From assembly GCA_022844405.1 (NCBI GenBank), contig JALHLV010000001.1, positions 62,001-126,000 of the forward strand: a stretch of 64,000 bases of DNA, in the 5' to 3' direction. Each line of letters opens with the position of its first letter. Position 1 is the first letter of the stretch. Below, one piece after another: positions 1 to 11,908 of the stretch. Source of the DNA: Sphingomonadales bacterium (GTDB taxonomy: Bacteria; Pseudomonadota; Alphaproteobacteria; SMXS01). The notes beneath the pieces were generated by a model. That model ran no database searches. It had not been told where the DNA came from and saw nothing but the letters and a program-made list of their open reading frames with translations. Position numbers and translations under genes: made by a program.

Positions 1-468
1 CACCTTGCGGGCGGCTTCCGTGGCCACCTCGACGGCGACCGTGCGGACTTCCTTGACCGCGGCGGCTTCGGCCTGGGCGATCTTCTCCACGGCGAGCTGC
101 TCGCGGCGGGCGATGCTGGCTTCCAGCGCCTTCTGGGCGTCGGCTGCGAGGCGCTTCGCCTCGGCTTCGGCGTGGGCGACGATCTCCTGCGCTTCGGCCT
201 GGGCCTCGCGCTCCTTGCGCTGGTAGCGGGCGAGCAGGGCTTCGGCTTCCTCGCGCAGCCGGCGGGCTTCGTCGATTTGCGCCGCGATGGCCGCCGAGCG
301 CCTGTCCAGCGCCGCCGCGATCATCTTCGGAACCTTCAGGTAGACCAGCAACGCGAGGAACAGCAGCATCGCGATGGCGACCCAGAACGTCGGCGACTGG
401 TAGAACGCCTCGGCATGCGCGGCGGCTTCGTGGCCGACCTCGGTCATGGTGCCGTCTCCGTGCTCCAT
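1..468 (-). CDS. atpF: ATP synthase F0 subunit b, C-terminus cut by window edge
   Basis: Peripheral-stalk subunit b of the F1F0 ATP synthase, which anchors in the membrane and holds F1 against rotation. At least 156 residues are visible and the reading frame is still open at base 1, so the last few residues lie outside. There is one hydrophobic segment near residues 27-45 (WVAIAMLLFLALLVYLKV), followed by a long Ala/Glu/Arg-rich coiled coil. The ATG at 468 lies one base after the stop of the b' gene, with GGGGAG about 10 bases upstream. A second ATG seven codons later, with GGAG in front, is an alternative start. It is the last gene of an atpI-B-E-F'-F operon. The family identification is firm because the paired b/b' arrangement is diagnostic. 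Confidence 0.93.
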   Translation of the reverse strand, partial: MEHGDGTMTEVGHEAAAHAEAFYQSPTFWVAIAMLLFLALLVYLKVPKMIAAALDRRSAAIAAQIDEARRLREEAEALLARYQRKEREAQAEAQEIVAHAEAEAKRLAADAQKALEASIARREQLAVEKIAQAEAAAVKEVRTVAVEVATEAARKV

Positions 469-469
469 G

Positions 470-1057
470 TTACTTCACTCCCCGGCGCGACAGTTCCTCG
501 GCCACCGCCTGGTCGACACCGGCGCCGTCGGGCTGGGCGCCCAGCAGGCGGGCGACCACGGCGGCCGCCGTATCGGTGGCGATCTCCCGCACCTGGCCCA
601 GGGCCTGGTCGCGGGCGGCGCGGATGCTGGCTTCAGCCTCGGCGGCCTGGGCCGACAGGCGGGCTTCCGCTTCCGCCTGGCGGGCGTCGGCTTGCGCCTG
701 GATGGTGGCGCGGGTCCGGGCGGCGATTTCGGTCGCCTTGGCGCGGGCCTGCGCCAGTGCCTGCTCGTAGCCCTTGAGCGCCGCGTCGGCGTCGCGGTTC
801 AGCTGGTCGGCCCGGTTCAGGTCGCCGGCGATCTTCTCTTCGCGGGTCCGCAGGATGTCGCCCACCCGCGGCAGGGCGAGCCTGGACATCAGCAGGTAAA
901 GCAGCGCGAAGGTGACTGCCAGCCAGAACAACTGCGGCGGGAACCGCGTCAGGTCGAGCTGGGGCAGGCCGGTTTTCTCCGCCGCGTGCGCGGCCTGTCC
1001 GGCCGCGACGGCGAAGCATCCGGTCAGGACCAGAGCCGCTGTTGAGAACTGGCGCAT
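470..1057 (-). CDS. atpF': ATP synthase F0 subunit b'
   Basis: Second, diverged peripheral-stalk subunit, found with b in alphaproteobacteria, cyanobacteria and chloroplasts. It is 195 aa. The N-terminus is signal-peptide-like (residues 1-26, ending AAHAAE), which is usual for alphaproteobacterial b'. A membrane segment follows at about residues 43-62 (LFWLAVTFALLYLLMSRLAL), then a long Ala-rich coiled coil to the end. It lies between the c-subunit gene and the b gene, one base from the latter, so translation of b and b' is probably coupled. The b/b' heterodimer replaces the b2 homodimer of enterics. Confidence 0.93.
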   Translation of the reverse strand: MRQFSTAALVLTGCFAVAAGQAAHAAEKTGLPQLDLTRFPPQLFWLAVTFALLYLLMSRLALPRVGDILRTREEKIAGDLNRADQLNRDADAALKGYEQALAQARAKATEIAARTRATIQAQADARQAEAEARLSAQAAEAEASIRAARDQALGQVREIATDTAAAVVARLLGAQPDGAGVDQAVAEELSRRGVK

Positions 1058-1082
1058 GCGGGGCGTCCCCGATCCGGTTCGG

Positions 1083-1307
1083 TTAGCCGAACAGGATCAT
1101 CATGGAGACGAGCAGGCCGAACAGGCCGGTTGCCTCGCAGAGCGCGAAGCCCAGGAACATGTTGGTGGTCTGGGTCGAGGCGGCGGCCGGGTTGCGCAGC
1201 GCGCCCTGCAGATAGCTGCCGAACACGATACCCACGCCGATACCGGCGCCGATGAGGGCGGTGGCGGCGATACCGGCACCAATGAGCTTTGCGGCTTCAG
1301 CTTCCAT
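1083..1307 (-). CDS. atpE: ATP synthase F0 subunit c
   Basis: Proteolipid that forms the rotor ring and carries the translocated proton. It is 74 aa, the usual alphaproteobacterial length. It forms a helical hairpin: a first membrane helix rich in Gly/Ala (LIGAGIAATALIGAGIGVGI), the polar loop RNP at residues 38-40 that contacts F1, and a second helix with the proton-binding Glu58 in FALCEATGLF. All essential residues are present. It follows atpB in the same operon. The ring stoichiometry cannot be read from sequence. Confidence 0.97.
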   Translation of the reverse strand: MEAEAAKLIGAGIAATALIGAGIGVGIVFGSYLQGALRNPAAASTQTTNMFLGFALCEATGLFGLLVSMMILFG

Positions 1308-1344
1308 GGATCAATTCCTTAGCGGTGTGTTGTTGTTTTCTTGT

Positions 1345-2088
1345 CTAGTGCAGATGGATGGCATCGTTGAGGTAGATGCAGGTCAGGATCGAGAAGATGT
1401 ACGCCTGGAGGACGGCGACCAGCACTTCGAGGCCGGTCAGCGCGACCATGAACGCCAACGGGAAGATGCCGAGCGGGACCAGGATGGCGCCCAGCGATAT
1501 CACGAAGCCAGCGAACACTTTCAGCATCACGTGGCCGGCCATCATGTTGGCGAACAGTCGGACCGACAGGCTGATCGGGCGCATCAGATACGAGATGATC
1601 TCGATCGGCACCAGCAGGAACAGCACGGGAAGCGGCACGCCCGACGGCGCGAACAGCTTGAGGTAACCAAGGCCATGCTTGGCGAAGCCGATGACGGTGA
1701 CGCCGAGGAACACCACGGCAGCCAGCGCGAAGGTGACGGCGATGTGGCTCGTCACCGTGAAGGTGTAGGGAACCATGCCGGACAGGTTGGCGATCAGCAC
1801 GAACATGAACAGGCTGAAGATGAACGGGAAATACTTCTTCCCGCCGGAGCCGACCGTGTCGCGGATCATGCCGGCGATGGCTTCGTAGCTCATCTCGACC
1901 ATGGACTGCCAGCGGCCGGGAACGAGGGCCCTCTTGCTGGTGCCGAGCAGCATGAACAGGGTGATCACCGCGACGGTGGTGACCATGAACATCGAGGAAT
2001 TGGTGAAGGAAATGTCGTAGCCGCCCGCTTCAAGGGGCACGAGTGTCTTGATCTGGAACTGTTCGAGCGGATTATGACCAGCAGCCAC
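1345..2088 (-). CDS. atpB: ATP synthase F0 subunit a
   Basis: Stator membrane subunit that supplies the proton half-channels next to the c ring. It is 247 aa with five to six hydrophobic segments. The hallmark fourth helix is present as SLSVRLFANMMAGH, with the essential Arg facing Glu58 of subunit c. The C-terminal helix LEVLVAVLQAYIFSILTCIY is typical. It lies 15 bases after atpI and 37 bases before atpE, in the standard F0 operon order. Nothing in it is unusual. Confidence 0.97.
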   Translation of the reverse strand: MAAGHNPLEQFQIKTLVPLEAGGYDISFTNSSMFMVTTVAVITLFMLLGTSKRALVPGRWQSMVEMSYEAIAGMIRDTVGSGGKKYFPFIFSLFMFVLIANLSGMVPYTFTVTSHIAVTFALAAVVFLGVTVIGFAKHGLGYLKLFAPSGVPLPVLFLLVPIEIISYLMRPISLSVRLFANMMAGHVMLKVFAGFVISLGAILVPLGIFPLAFMVALTGLEVLVAVLQAYIFSILTCIYLNDAIHLH

Positions 2089-2103
2089 GGGGCATTCCCT
2101 GTA

Positions 2104-2418
2104 TCAGGGCCCGGTATCGGTGTCCTTCCGGGCCTTCCTGTTATCCTCCTGCGCGGCCCGAATGGTGTTGCGCAGTCCCGCCGCGATGCCCAGAACCATG
2201 AGCACGACCATCAGCCACGGCGCGGTGCCAAGCCAGCGGTCCAGGGCGATCCCGGCGATGAGCCCGAACGCCACGCCCGCGAACAACTCGATCCCGGCTC
2301 TCATGCTCACAGCCTTGGGGCTGGGTGCCTTCGAGGGGGGCGGCGCGGCCTTGCGGCGCGCCTCGTCGATGCGGGCCTGGAGGTCCGACGCCGCGCTGGG
2401 CGGATCACGATCGTCCAA
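2104..2418 (-). CDS. atpI: AtpI family protein, TTG start
   Basis: Small membrane protein that accompanies F0 operons. In the family it is thought to help c-ring assembly or Mg/Ca handling. It is 104 aa from a TTG at 2418, chosen because a perfect AAAGGAGG sits five bases upstream. A longer frame exists upstream, but its first codons coincide with the -35/-10 promoter hexamers at 2465-2493, so they should not be translated. After a charged, Pro-rich head there are two hydrophobic helices with the AtpI-typical GVAFGLIAGIALDRWLGT and WLMVVLMVLGIAAGLRN. It is the first gene of the F0 operon. Confidence 0.85.
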   Translation of the reverse strand: MDDRDPPSAASDLQARIDEARRKAAPPPSKAPSPKAVSMRAGIELFAGVAFGLIAGIALDRWLGTAPWLMVVLMVLGIAAGLRNTIRAAQEDNRKARKDTDTGP

Positions 2419-2464
2419 ACAAGCCTCCTTTCGGGTATCGACTCGATTCCCCAAAGGCGCGTGC

Positions 2465-2493
2465 ACCATAGGCGGGCCAATATGGCCTGTCAA
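2465..2493 (-). promoter_or_regulatory. sigma70-type promoter of the F0 ATP synthase operon
   Basis: On the minus strand TTGACA (2488-2493) and TATGGT (2465-2470) are separated by exactly 17 bases. The predicted transcript starts near 2458, about 40 bases before the TTG start of atpI. The -35 is a perfect consensus, so strong constitutive expression is expected. This is a sequence match only. Confidence 0.7.
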
Positions 2494-2572
2494 GCATGCG
2501 GGGGAGCGTCATAAGCTATTGACTGATATGCAAAAAATGGCGACGCGACGTTAGTGCAACAGTGCCTTGCAC

Positions 2573-5500
2573 TTACTCCGCCGCCACCAGTTGCTCGGCT
2601 TCTCCCAGGTCCACGGAAACCAGTTGCGAGATGCCTCGCTCCGACATGGTAACGCCGTACAGACGATGCAGGTTCGCCATGGTCAGCGCGTGGTGGGTGA
2701 CCACCAGGAATCGGGTGCCGGTCTGGCCGGAAATGTCGTGCAGCAGGTTGCAGAACCGCTCGACATTCGCGTCGTCGAGCGGCGCGTCGACTTCGTCCAG
2801 GATGCAGATCGGCGCCGGGTTGGTCAGGAACACGGCGAAGATCAGTGCCAGCGCCGTCAACGCCTGCTCGCCGCCCGACAGCAGCGACAGGTTCTGCAGC
2901 CGCTTGCCGGGCGGGCTGGCGAAGATCTCCAGGCCGGCGTCGAGCGGATCGTCGGAGTCCGACAGCTCCAGATGGGCCGCGCCGCCGCCGAACAGCTGGA
3001 TGAACAGCTGCTCGAAATGGCTGTTGACCGTGCCGAACGCCGCCTGCAGCCGCTCGCGGCCTTCCTTGTTGAGAGCGGCGATGGCGTGGCGCAGCTTGCC
3101 GATGGCGGCCTCCAGGTCGTCGCGCTCGCGCACCATGGTGTCGAGCTGGGCCTGCACCTCGACAGCTTCCTCGTCGGCGCGGAGGTTGACCGGACCCATG
3201 GTATCGCGCTCCCGGCGCAGCCGGTCGAGCTGCTGGGAGACGCTCTCCATTTCGGGCAGCGGCGCGCCCATGTCGTGCTCGGCCAGCGCGAGGGTTTCCT
3301 CCGGCGTGCAGTCCAGGTCTTCGGCGATCTGGGCGATGACGTTGTCGAACCGCTCCTGGGAATGCTCGGCGTCGGCCTCGGCTCGGACCCGCAGTTCGCG
3401 GGAGCGGGACAGTTCCTGCTCGGCGGCGCGCAGGGCGGCATCCATCCGCGACAGCTCGGACTCCGCCTCGGCGAGCGCCGCTGCGGACGCCTGACGCTGG
3501 TCCTCGGCCGCGGCGATGAGCGTCGCGAGGCGCAGGCGCTTTTCCTCGATGCCGGCAGGTTGGTCCCTCAGTTCGTCCAGTAACGCTTCCGCCTCGGCCT
3601 TGCGGGCGCCGAGCTGGGCGATCTGGCCGGCGGCGCTTTCGGCGCGGCTCTTCCACGACACCTCGTCGCGGCCGTTCGCGGTGATCCGGTTGGCGCGGAA
3701 GCCGGCCTCGCGGGTCAGTCCGTCGCGCGCGGCCCTGGCTTCGGACAGGGCGTTGCGGGCGGCGTCGACGGCGCGGCGCAATGCCTGCAGCGGCTCGGCG
3801 AAGCTGTCGGCTGGCGGCAGCGCCTCGACGGAGCGGAGGACTTCCTTCAGCCGGTCCTCGTTGCCGCCGAGGTCCTCGCGCAGCCGCGTCTCGGTGTCCT
3901 GCAGCGCCGCGATCCGGCTGTTCTGCTCGGCCAGAAGCCGGGCGACGCGGGCCTCGGCGTTGCGGGCGGCGATCAGGCCGTCCTCGGTCTCGCGCACCTG
4001 CCGCTGGGCGGTCTTGTCGCGTGTGGCGGCCTGATCGAGCGCATCGACCAGCGCCGACAGCGCCTGCTGCGACGACGCCAGTTCGGCTTCGACCCCGGCC
4101 AGCTCCTTGCGCACGGCGTCCAGCCGGTTGCGCTGCTCCAGCCGCGTGGCGGCGGCGCTCGGCGCGCCGGCGCGTGTGACCTTGCCGTCCCAGCGCCAGG
4201 CATCGCCCGAGCGGCTCACCAGCACCTGGCCCGGCAGCAGCGACGGCTGCAGCCGGTCGCCCTCGGCGGCGTCGACCACGCCGATCTGCGCCAGGGCGCG
4301 GGCCAGCGCCGCCGGGCCGGTGACGAATCCGGCCAGCGCCTTGGCGCTAGCGGGCAGGGCGGCGGCGCCATCGATCGGCGGCAGGGTCTGCCAGAACGCG
4401 GCGGCCTCGCTGCTGTCCGACAGGTCGAGGTCCTCGCCGAAGGCGGCGGCCAGCGCAGCCTCGTAGCCGGACTTGACCTTGATCTGGTCGAGGATGGGCG
4501 TGAACCCGCCGCGCGCGGTCTGGGTCAGGGCGGCGAGGCCCCGTTCCTCGGCCTGCAGCTCTCGCACCCGACCGCGGATGTCGTCGAAGGCGGCGCGGGC
4601 CTCTGTTTCAGCGGCCTGGGCCTTCAGCCGCGCGGCGCCGGCGGCTTCCGCCTCCTCACGGGCGTTCTCGACCCGGCGGCGGGCCAGCTCGACCGCGCGG
4701 GCGGCGTCCTGCTCGGCGTTGTCGGCGGCCTTGCCCGCGACCAGCTTGGCCTTCTCGGCCTCGGTCGCCTGCAGCCGTTCCTTCAGCCGGGCGAGCTGCT
4801 GGGAAAGCTGGCCCGCCTGCTCGGTCAGGCCGCGGCGGCGGGCGGCGGCTTCCTGGGCCTTGCCGTTCATGGCGTCGAGCGCGCCCTCGGCGGCGCCGGT
4901 CTCGGCCGCCACCTGCTCGACCGCCTTCACGGCGGCGTCCATGCGGGCGGGATGACCGGCCTCTTCCTTCGCCAGCTCGGCCCGCTCGGCGGCGAGCTGC
5001 TCCAGATGGCCGGCGGCGTCCGTCGCCTGGGTTTCCTCGCGGCCGATGTCGCCGCCGATCTGCGCGAGGCGGGCCTGCAGCTCGGCGATGGCGTCACGCA
5101 GACGCCGTGCCTCGGCGTCCAGATTCTCCTGCTCCACCTTCAGCCGGTGGGTCGCGGCGGCGGCCTCGGCGGCGGCGTCGCGCAGCGGCGGCAGCGTCGC
5201 GCTCGCCTCGGCCTGGGCGGTGCTGGCGACGGCGGCGGCGCGGGTGCGCTCGGCGACGACGGCCTCGGCCTGCTTCAGGTACTCTTTGGCGGCCGCGAGT
5301 GCGTCGCTGGCGTAGAGCCAGCGGAGATGCAGCATCATGGCCTCGGCGGCGCGCAGCCTTCCGCTCAGGGTCTTGTAGCGGGCCGCCTGCCGCGCCTGCC
5401 GCTTCAGGCCGGCGAGCTGGGCCTCGATCTGCACCATGACGTCGGCGAGGCGCTCCAAATTGGTCTGGGCCGCCTTCAGCCGCAGCTCGGCCTCATGGCG

Positions 5501-6028
5501 CCGCGAATGCAGGCCGCTGGTGCCTGCCGCCTCCTCCAGGATCGCGCGGCGGTCCTTCGGTTTGGCGGAGATCAGCGCGCTGATACGGCCCTGCGACACC
5601 AGCGACGGCGAATGGGCGCCGGTCGCCAGGTCGGCGAACAGCAACTGCACGTCGCGGGCTCGGACTTCCTTGCCGTTCAGCCGGTAGACCGAGCCGGCCT
5701 CGCGCTCGATGCGGCGCGAGATCTCGATCTGCTCATGCTCGTTGAACGTCACCGGCGCGGTGCGGTCGGCGTTGTCCATCATCAGCGTGACTTCGGCCAG
5801 GTTGCGCGGCGGGCGCAGCGCCGTGCCGGCGAAGATCACGTCCTCCATGCCGTCGCCGCGCATGTTGGTGGGCTTGGTCTCGCCCATCACCCAGCGCAGT
5901 GCCTCGAGCAGATTGGACTTGCCGCAGCCGTTCGGGCCGACGATCCCCGTCAGGCCGGGCTCGATATACAGCTCCGTCGGATCGACGAAAGACTTGAACC
6001 CGGTCAGTCTGAGGCGCTGGAACTGCAA
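2573..6028 (-). CDS. smc: Chromosome segregation protein SMC
   Basis: Condensin ATPase that organises and segregates the chromosome, working with ScpA and ScpB. It is 1151 aa, the normal size. The Walker A motif GPNGCGKS is at residues 31-38 and the N-terminal KSF signature precedes it. Two long Ala/Glu/Arg coiled-coil arms flank a hinge around residues 500-640. The C-terminal head has the ABC signature LSGGEQ, Walker B in CILDEVDAPLDD, and a downstream His switch (VVTHH). The ATG at 6028 starts 19 bases after the stop of the upstream DsbA-like gene, so the two are probably cotranscribed. This neighbourhood (DsbA-like, DUF721, mutY) is common in alphaproteobacteria. Confidence 0.97.
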   Translation of the reverse strand: MQFQRLRLTGFKSFVDPTELYIEPGLTGIVGPNGCGKSNLLEALRWVMGETKPTNMRGDGMEDVIFAGTALRPPRNLAEVTLMMDNADRTAPVTFNEHEQIEISRRIEREAGSVYRLNGKEVRARDVQLLFADLATGAHSPSLVSQGRISALISAKPKDRRAILEEAAGTSGLHSRRHEAELRLKAAQTNLERLADVMVQIEAQLAGLKRQARQAARYKTLSGRLRAAEAMMLHLRWLYASDALAAAKEYLKQAEAVVAERTRAAAVASTAQAEASATLPPLRDAAAEAAAATHRLKVEQENLDAEARRLRDAIAELQARLAQIGGDIGREETQATDAAGHLEQLAAERAELAKEEAGHPARMDAAVKAVEQVAAETGAAEGALDAMNGKAQEAAARRRGLTEQAGQLSQQLARLKERLQATEAEKAKLVAGKAADNAEQDAARAVELARRRVENAREEAEAAGAARLKAQAAETEARAAFDDIRGRVRELQAEERGLAALTQTARGGFTPILDQIKVKSGYEAALAAAFGEDLDLSDSSEAAAFWQTLPPIDGAAALPASAKALAGFVTGPAALARALAQIGVVDAAEGDRLQPSLLPGQVLVSRSGDAWRWDGKVTRAGAPSAAATRLEQRNRLDAVRKELAGVEAELASSQQALSALVDALDQAATRDKTAQRQVRETEDGLIAARNAEARVARLLAEQNSRIAALQDTETRLREDLGGNEDRLKEVLRSVEALPPADSFAEPLQALRRAVDAARNALSEARAARDGLTREAGFRANRITANGRDEVSWKSRAESAAGQIAQLGARKAEAEALLDELRDQPAGIEEKRLRLATLIAAAEDQRQASAAALAEAESELSRMDAALRAAEQELSRSRELRVRAEADAEHSQERFDNVIAQIAEDLDCTPEETLALAEHDMGAPLPEMESVSQQLDRLRRERDTMGPVNLRADEEAVEVQAQLDTMVRERDDLEAAIGKLRHAIAALNKEGRERLQAAFGTVNSHFEQLFIQLFGGGAAHLELSDSDDPLDAGLEIFASPPGKRLQNLSLLSGGEQALTALALIFAVFLTNPAPICILDEVDAPLDDANVERFCNLLHDISGQTGTRFLVVTHHALTMANLHRLYGVTMSERGISQLVSVDLGEAEQLVAAE

Positions 6029-6047
6029 ACAGTCTCTCCGTCAGGCC

Positions 6048-6794
6048 CTATTTGGGCATGGCCTCGTTGATCGCCCTGGCCACCTCGGCATAGGACGGCG
6101 ACGACGTCAGAGTGCCGTTGACCACGATGGCCGGGGTGCCGTTCACCTTGTAACGATTGCGGGCCTCGTCCATGCGGTTCGCCAGGTGATCCTTCAGCGG
6201 CTTGTTGTTCAGGCACGCCTGGTACTTCTTCTCGTCGACGCCGAAGTCCTCGCCATAGTTCGCCAGCCGGCCCTGCGTCGCCTTGCGCGACACCTCGGTG
6301 ACCTCGCCGGGCGCGGGCATCCATTGCGGTTGCTCGTCGAACAGCTTGCCCACCACTGCGAAGTAGTTCGCGGCACCGGTGCAGCGGGCCAGGATCGAGG
6401 CGTCGACGGCGTAGCTATCGAGCGGGAACTCGCGGAAGATGAAGCGGATCTTGCCGGTGTCGACGAAATCCCGCTTGAGCAGCGGATAGGTTTCCTTGTG
6501 GAAGTGCGCACAGTGGGAACAGGTCATCGAGGCGAATTCGATCACCGTGACCGGCGCGTCGACCGAGCCCTTCGCCATGTCCTCGAGCGACACGCCGGGG
6601 ATCGGCTTGGCGTTCGCCGGATCATCGGCGGCCGCCGCCGCCGGCTTGGCGGGCCCGGCCGCCTCGGCCTTCTTCTCGGGCTCGGGCGCCTTGGCGCCGC
6701 CGTCGCCGCACGCGGCCACGCTCAGGCCCAGCGCCAGCAGCAGCGCGGCGGGGAGGTGGGACAGCTTGGACATCAGATTTGGGTGCTGTGTCAT
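6048..6794 (-). CDS. DsbA-family thiol:disulfide oxidoreductase, lipoprotein
   Basis: Periplasmic thioredoxin-fold protein that forms or isomerises disulfides. It is 248 aa. The signal ends in a lipobox (LSVAAC, Cys29), so it is probably membrane-anchored, and a Pro/Ala/Lys linker of about 40 residues follows. The active site is CSHC (Cys92 and Cys95) within ASMTCSHCAHFH. The cis-Pro loop is NGTPAIVVNG near the C-terminus. The inserted helical part between them matches the DsbA/DSBA_3 layout. An alternative Met at residue 8 would give a more typical signal length. The redox partner cannot be inferred. Confidence 0.88.
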   Translation of the reverse strand: MTQHPNLMSKLSHLPAALLLALGLSVAACGDGGAKAPEPEKKAEAAGPAKPAAAAADDPANAKPIPGVSLEDMAKGSVDAPVTVIEFASMTCSHCAHFHKETYPLLKRDFVDTGKIRFIFREFPLDSYAVDASILARCTGAANYFAVVGKLFDEQPQWMPAPGEVTEVSRKATQGRLANYGEDFGVDEKKYQACLNNKPLKDHLANRMDEARNRYKVNGTPAIVVNGTLTSSPSYAEVARAINEAMPK

Positions 6795-6865
6795 GGATCA
6801 TCCACAAGATGTTGTGTGAGTATAAAAGGTTCATGGAGGCGCCACAATAGTCCGCGGACGCCGGC

Positions 6866-7351
6866 TCAGTCTTTCCCGTCCGCCAGCAGGCGCCGTCCGA
6901 GGCGGCTCAGCGCATCCTTCAACGGGCCGGGTTTCATGCCTTCCAGGCTGTTCTCAAGCCCGGCTTCCGCTCCGGTCGGCAGCGGCTTTTCCGCCGCCGA
7001 CGGGCGCGCCGCCGGACGCGGGATCGGACCTTGCTTCATCACCAGCTTCACCACCGCCCGGTAGCCGTAGAACGTGTTCACCCGTTCCAGGATTTGGGGG
7101 GTCAGGTGCTGGAACTCCAGCGCGAAGCTGCTTTCGACGCGGATGTACAGGGTGCCGTCGATTCGCTCGCCCTGCGGGAAGCGCAGCCGCTCGGGCATGG
7201 AACGCGACGCCAGCAGCGGCCCGACCACCTCGCGCCAGCGGGTGACGATCTCGTTCTGGGCGAACCCCTGCTTGCGCAGCGCCGGGCTCAGCAACGGCCG
7301 CGCCAGGTCGCCGAATCGGCGCGGTCCGTGGCCTGTGCGGTTGTGGGTCAT
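6866..7351 (-). CDS. DUF721 (DciA-like) protein
   Basis: A 161-aa protein with the DUF721 domain over about residues 20-110, including the typical WREVVGPLLASRSMPERL and the segment GTLYIRVESSFALEFQHL. DUF721 proteins include DciA, the ancestral loader of the replicative helicase DnaB. A replication-initiation role is likely by family but not proved here. The tail is disordered and Pro/Ala rich. I start at the ATG at 7351. An upstream in-frame TTG at 7387 would run into the start region of the divergent mutY gene. Confidence 0.8.
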   Translation of the reverse strand: MTHNRTGHGPRRFGDLARPLLSPALRKQGFAQNEIVTRWREVVGPLLASRSMPERLRFPQGERIDGTLYIRVESSFALEFQHLTPQILERVNTFYGYRAVVKLVMKQGPIPRPAARPSAAEKPLPTGAEAGLENSLEGMKPGPLKDALSRLGRRLLADGKD

Positions 7352-7413
7352 GGCCCGAGTTCTGACAGCGCCCCGGTTGACTGGCAATGAATTTCCCTGA
7401 CAGTGGGCGAACG

Positions 7414-8469
7414 ATGACCTTACCGAAAACCCGTCGCCTGCAGGCCGACCTGCTCGCCTGGTACGACCGCCACCGGCGCGTGCTGCCGTGGCGCGCGGCG
7501 CCCGGCGAGCGCGCCGATCCCTATGCGGTCTGGCTCAGCGAGATCATGCTGCAGCAGACCACCGTGGCGACCGTGAAGGGCTATTTCGCGCGCTTCCTCA
7601 AACGCTGGCCCACGGTGAAGCATCTGGCCGCCGCGCCGCTCGACGACGTGCTGACTGAATGGGCCGGGCTCGGCTACTACGCCCGCGCCCGCAACCTGCA
7701 CAAATGCGCGGGTGCGGTGGTCGCGCGCCATGGCGGGAAGTTTCCCGCCGATGAGGCGGCGCTGCTGGAGCTTCCGGGCATCGGCCGCTACACGGCGGCC
7801 GCCATTTCCGCCATCGCCTTCGATCGGCAAGCGACCGTGGTCGATGGCAATGTGGAGCGGGTGGTGAGTCGGCTGCACGCCATCGGGACGCCGCTGCCCG
7901 ACTCGAAGCCGGAGATTTGGCGCCGCGCCGAGGCGATCACGCCGGAGAAACGCGCCGGCGACTTCGCCCAGGCCATGATGGACCTGGGCGCCACCGTCTG
8001 CGCGCCGCGCAATCCGCTATGCATGGTCTGCCCGTGGTCATGGGCCTGCGAGGCGCGCGCCGCCGGCATCGCGGCCGAGCTGCCGCGCAGGAAGGACAAG
8101 AAGCCGCGCCCCACCCGCTACGGCATGGCATTCTGGCTGGAGCGCGACGGACCCACCGGCCGCGAGGTGCTGCTGCGCCGGCGCCCGGAAGAGGGGCTGC
8201 TCGGCGGCATGATGGAAGTGCCGTCGAGCCCGTGGACCGAGGACGACACGGCCGACGTGTGGAGCCACGCGCCCGCGCAGGTCCAGTGGATGGCTGTCAA
8301 CGAGCCGGTGGTACATGTGTTCACGCACTTCCGGCTGGAGCTGGATGTGGTGAAGGGCGAGGTTTCGGCCGGTGTCCGCCCGGATGGAGTTTGGGTGCGG
8401 CTGGATCGGCTTGGGGATTACGCCTTGCCCACTGTGATGACGAAGGTTGTAAAGGTCACAAGGGGTTAG
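7414..8469 (+). CDS. mutY: A/G-specific adenine glycosylase
   Basis: Removes adenine mispaired with 8-oxoguanine. It is 351 aa from ATG 7414. Visible features are LPWR near the N-terminus, the catalytic-Glu segment SEIMLQQTTVATV, the helix-hairpin-helix LPGIGRYTAAAI, and the catalytic Asp in VVDGNVERVVSRL. The iron-sulfur cluster loop is C-x6-C-x2-C-x5-C (CAPRNPLCMVCPWSWAC). A Nudix-like 8-oxoG recognition domain forms the C-terminal third. ATG 7387 is an alternative start, but the 7414 start aligns with the family N-terminus. It is divergent from the DUF721 gene. Confidence 0.95.
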   Translation: MTLPKTRRLQADLLAWYDRHRRVLPWRAAPGERADPYAVWLSEIMLQQTTVATVKGYFARFLKRWPTVKHLAAAPLDDVLTEWAGLGYYARARNLHKCAGAVVARHGGKFPADEAALLELPGIGRYTAAAISAIAFDRQATVVDGNVERVVSRLHAIGTPLPDSKPEIWRRAEAITPEKRAGDFAQAMMDLGATVCAPRNPLCMVCPWSWACEARAAGIAAELPRRKDKKPRPTRYGMAFWLERDGPTGREVLLRRRPEEGLLGGMMEVPSSPWTEDDTADVWSHAPAQVQWMAVNEPVVHVFTHFRLELDVVKGEVSAGVRPDGVWVRLDRLGDYALPTVMTKVVKVTRG

Positions 8470-8492
8470 CTTCTCTCCTTCCACCCCTTTGA

Positions 8493-8643
8493 CGTCATCC
8501 CCGCGCACGCGGGGACCCAGTCGGGGCAGGCGCGGGGCTTGCCCGCCGCTCCGTCACGAAGAATCAGTTTTTCGTTGGACCGTGCCCGGCCGCCGTCAGC
8601 CAGCCCTACGATCGTCTGGGTTCCCGCGTGCGCGGGAATGACG
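8493..8643. repeat. Family A palindromic repeat, copy 1 (about 151 bp)
   Basis: The terminal inverted repeat arms are 8493-8520 and 8616-8643, about 28 bases each with a few mismatches. Each arm is itself a near palindrome around CCCGCGCACGCGGG. The interior shares blocks with a second copy at 55457-55602, for example CGTCACGAAGAATC and CAGCCCT. It sits between the convergent 3' ends of mutY and ccrM. The size and shape resemble a bacterial MITE or BIME. No coding content is seen. Confidence 0.8.
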
Positions 8644-8663
8644 ATATATTTTAATGGTTTAGG

Positions 8664-11745
<3,082 letters not shown>

Positions 11746-11802
11746 GGGATGAGGATACGGCAGCAATATGAAACATAACAAGAACAAATATCCCCTTAAG
11801 CT

Positions 11803-11886
11803 GTCATCCCGGCGAAGGCCGGGACCCAGACTCATGGGGTGCGGACGCTAAAGGAAAGGCTGGGTCCCGGCCTTCGCCGGGATGAC
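11803..11886. repeat. Family B inverted repeat
   Basis: Perfect 27-base inverted arms at 11803-11829 and 11860-11886 (GTCATCCCGGCGAAGGCC, continuing GGGACCCAG), with a 30-base loop. A solitary half-arm occurs at 63756-63773. It lies between the 3' end of moaB and the 5' end of the radical SAM gene. It is a REP-like element with no coding content. Confidence 0.85.
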
Positions 11887-11908
11887 AATATTATTTATTA
11901 CGAAAGGC

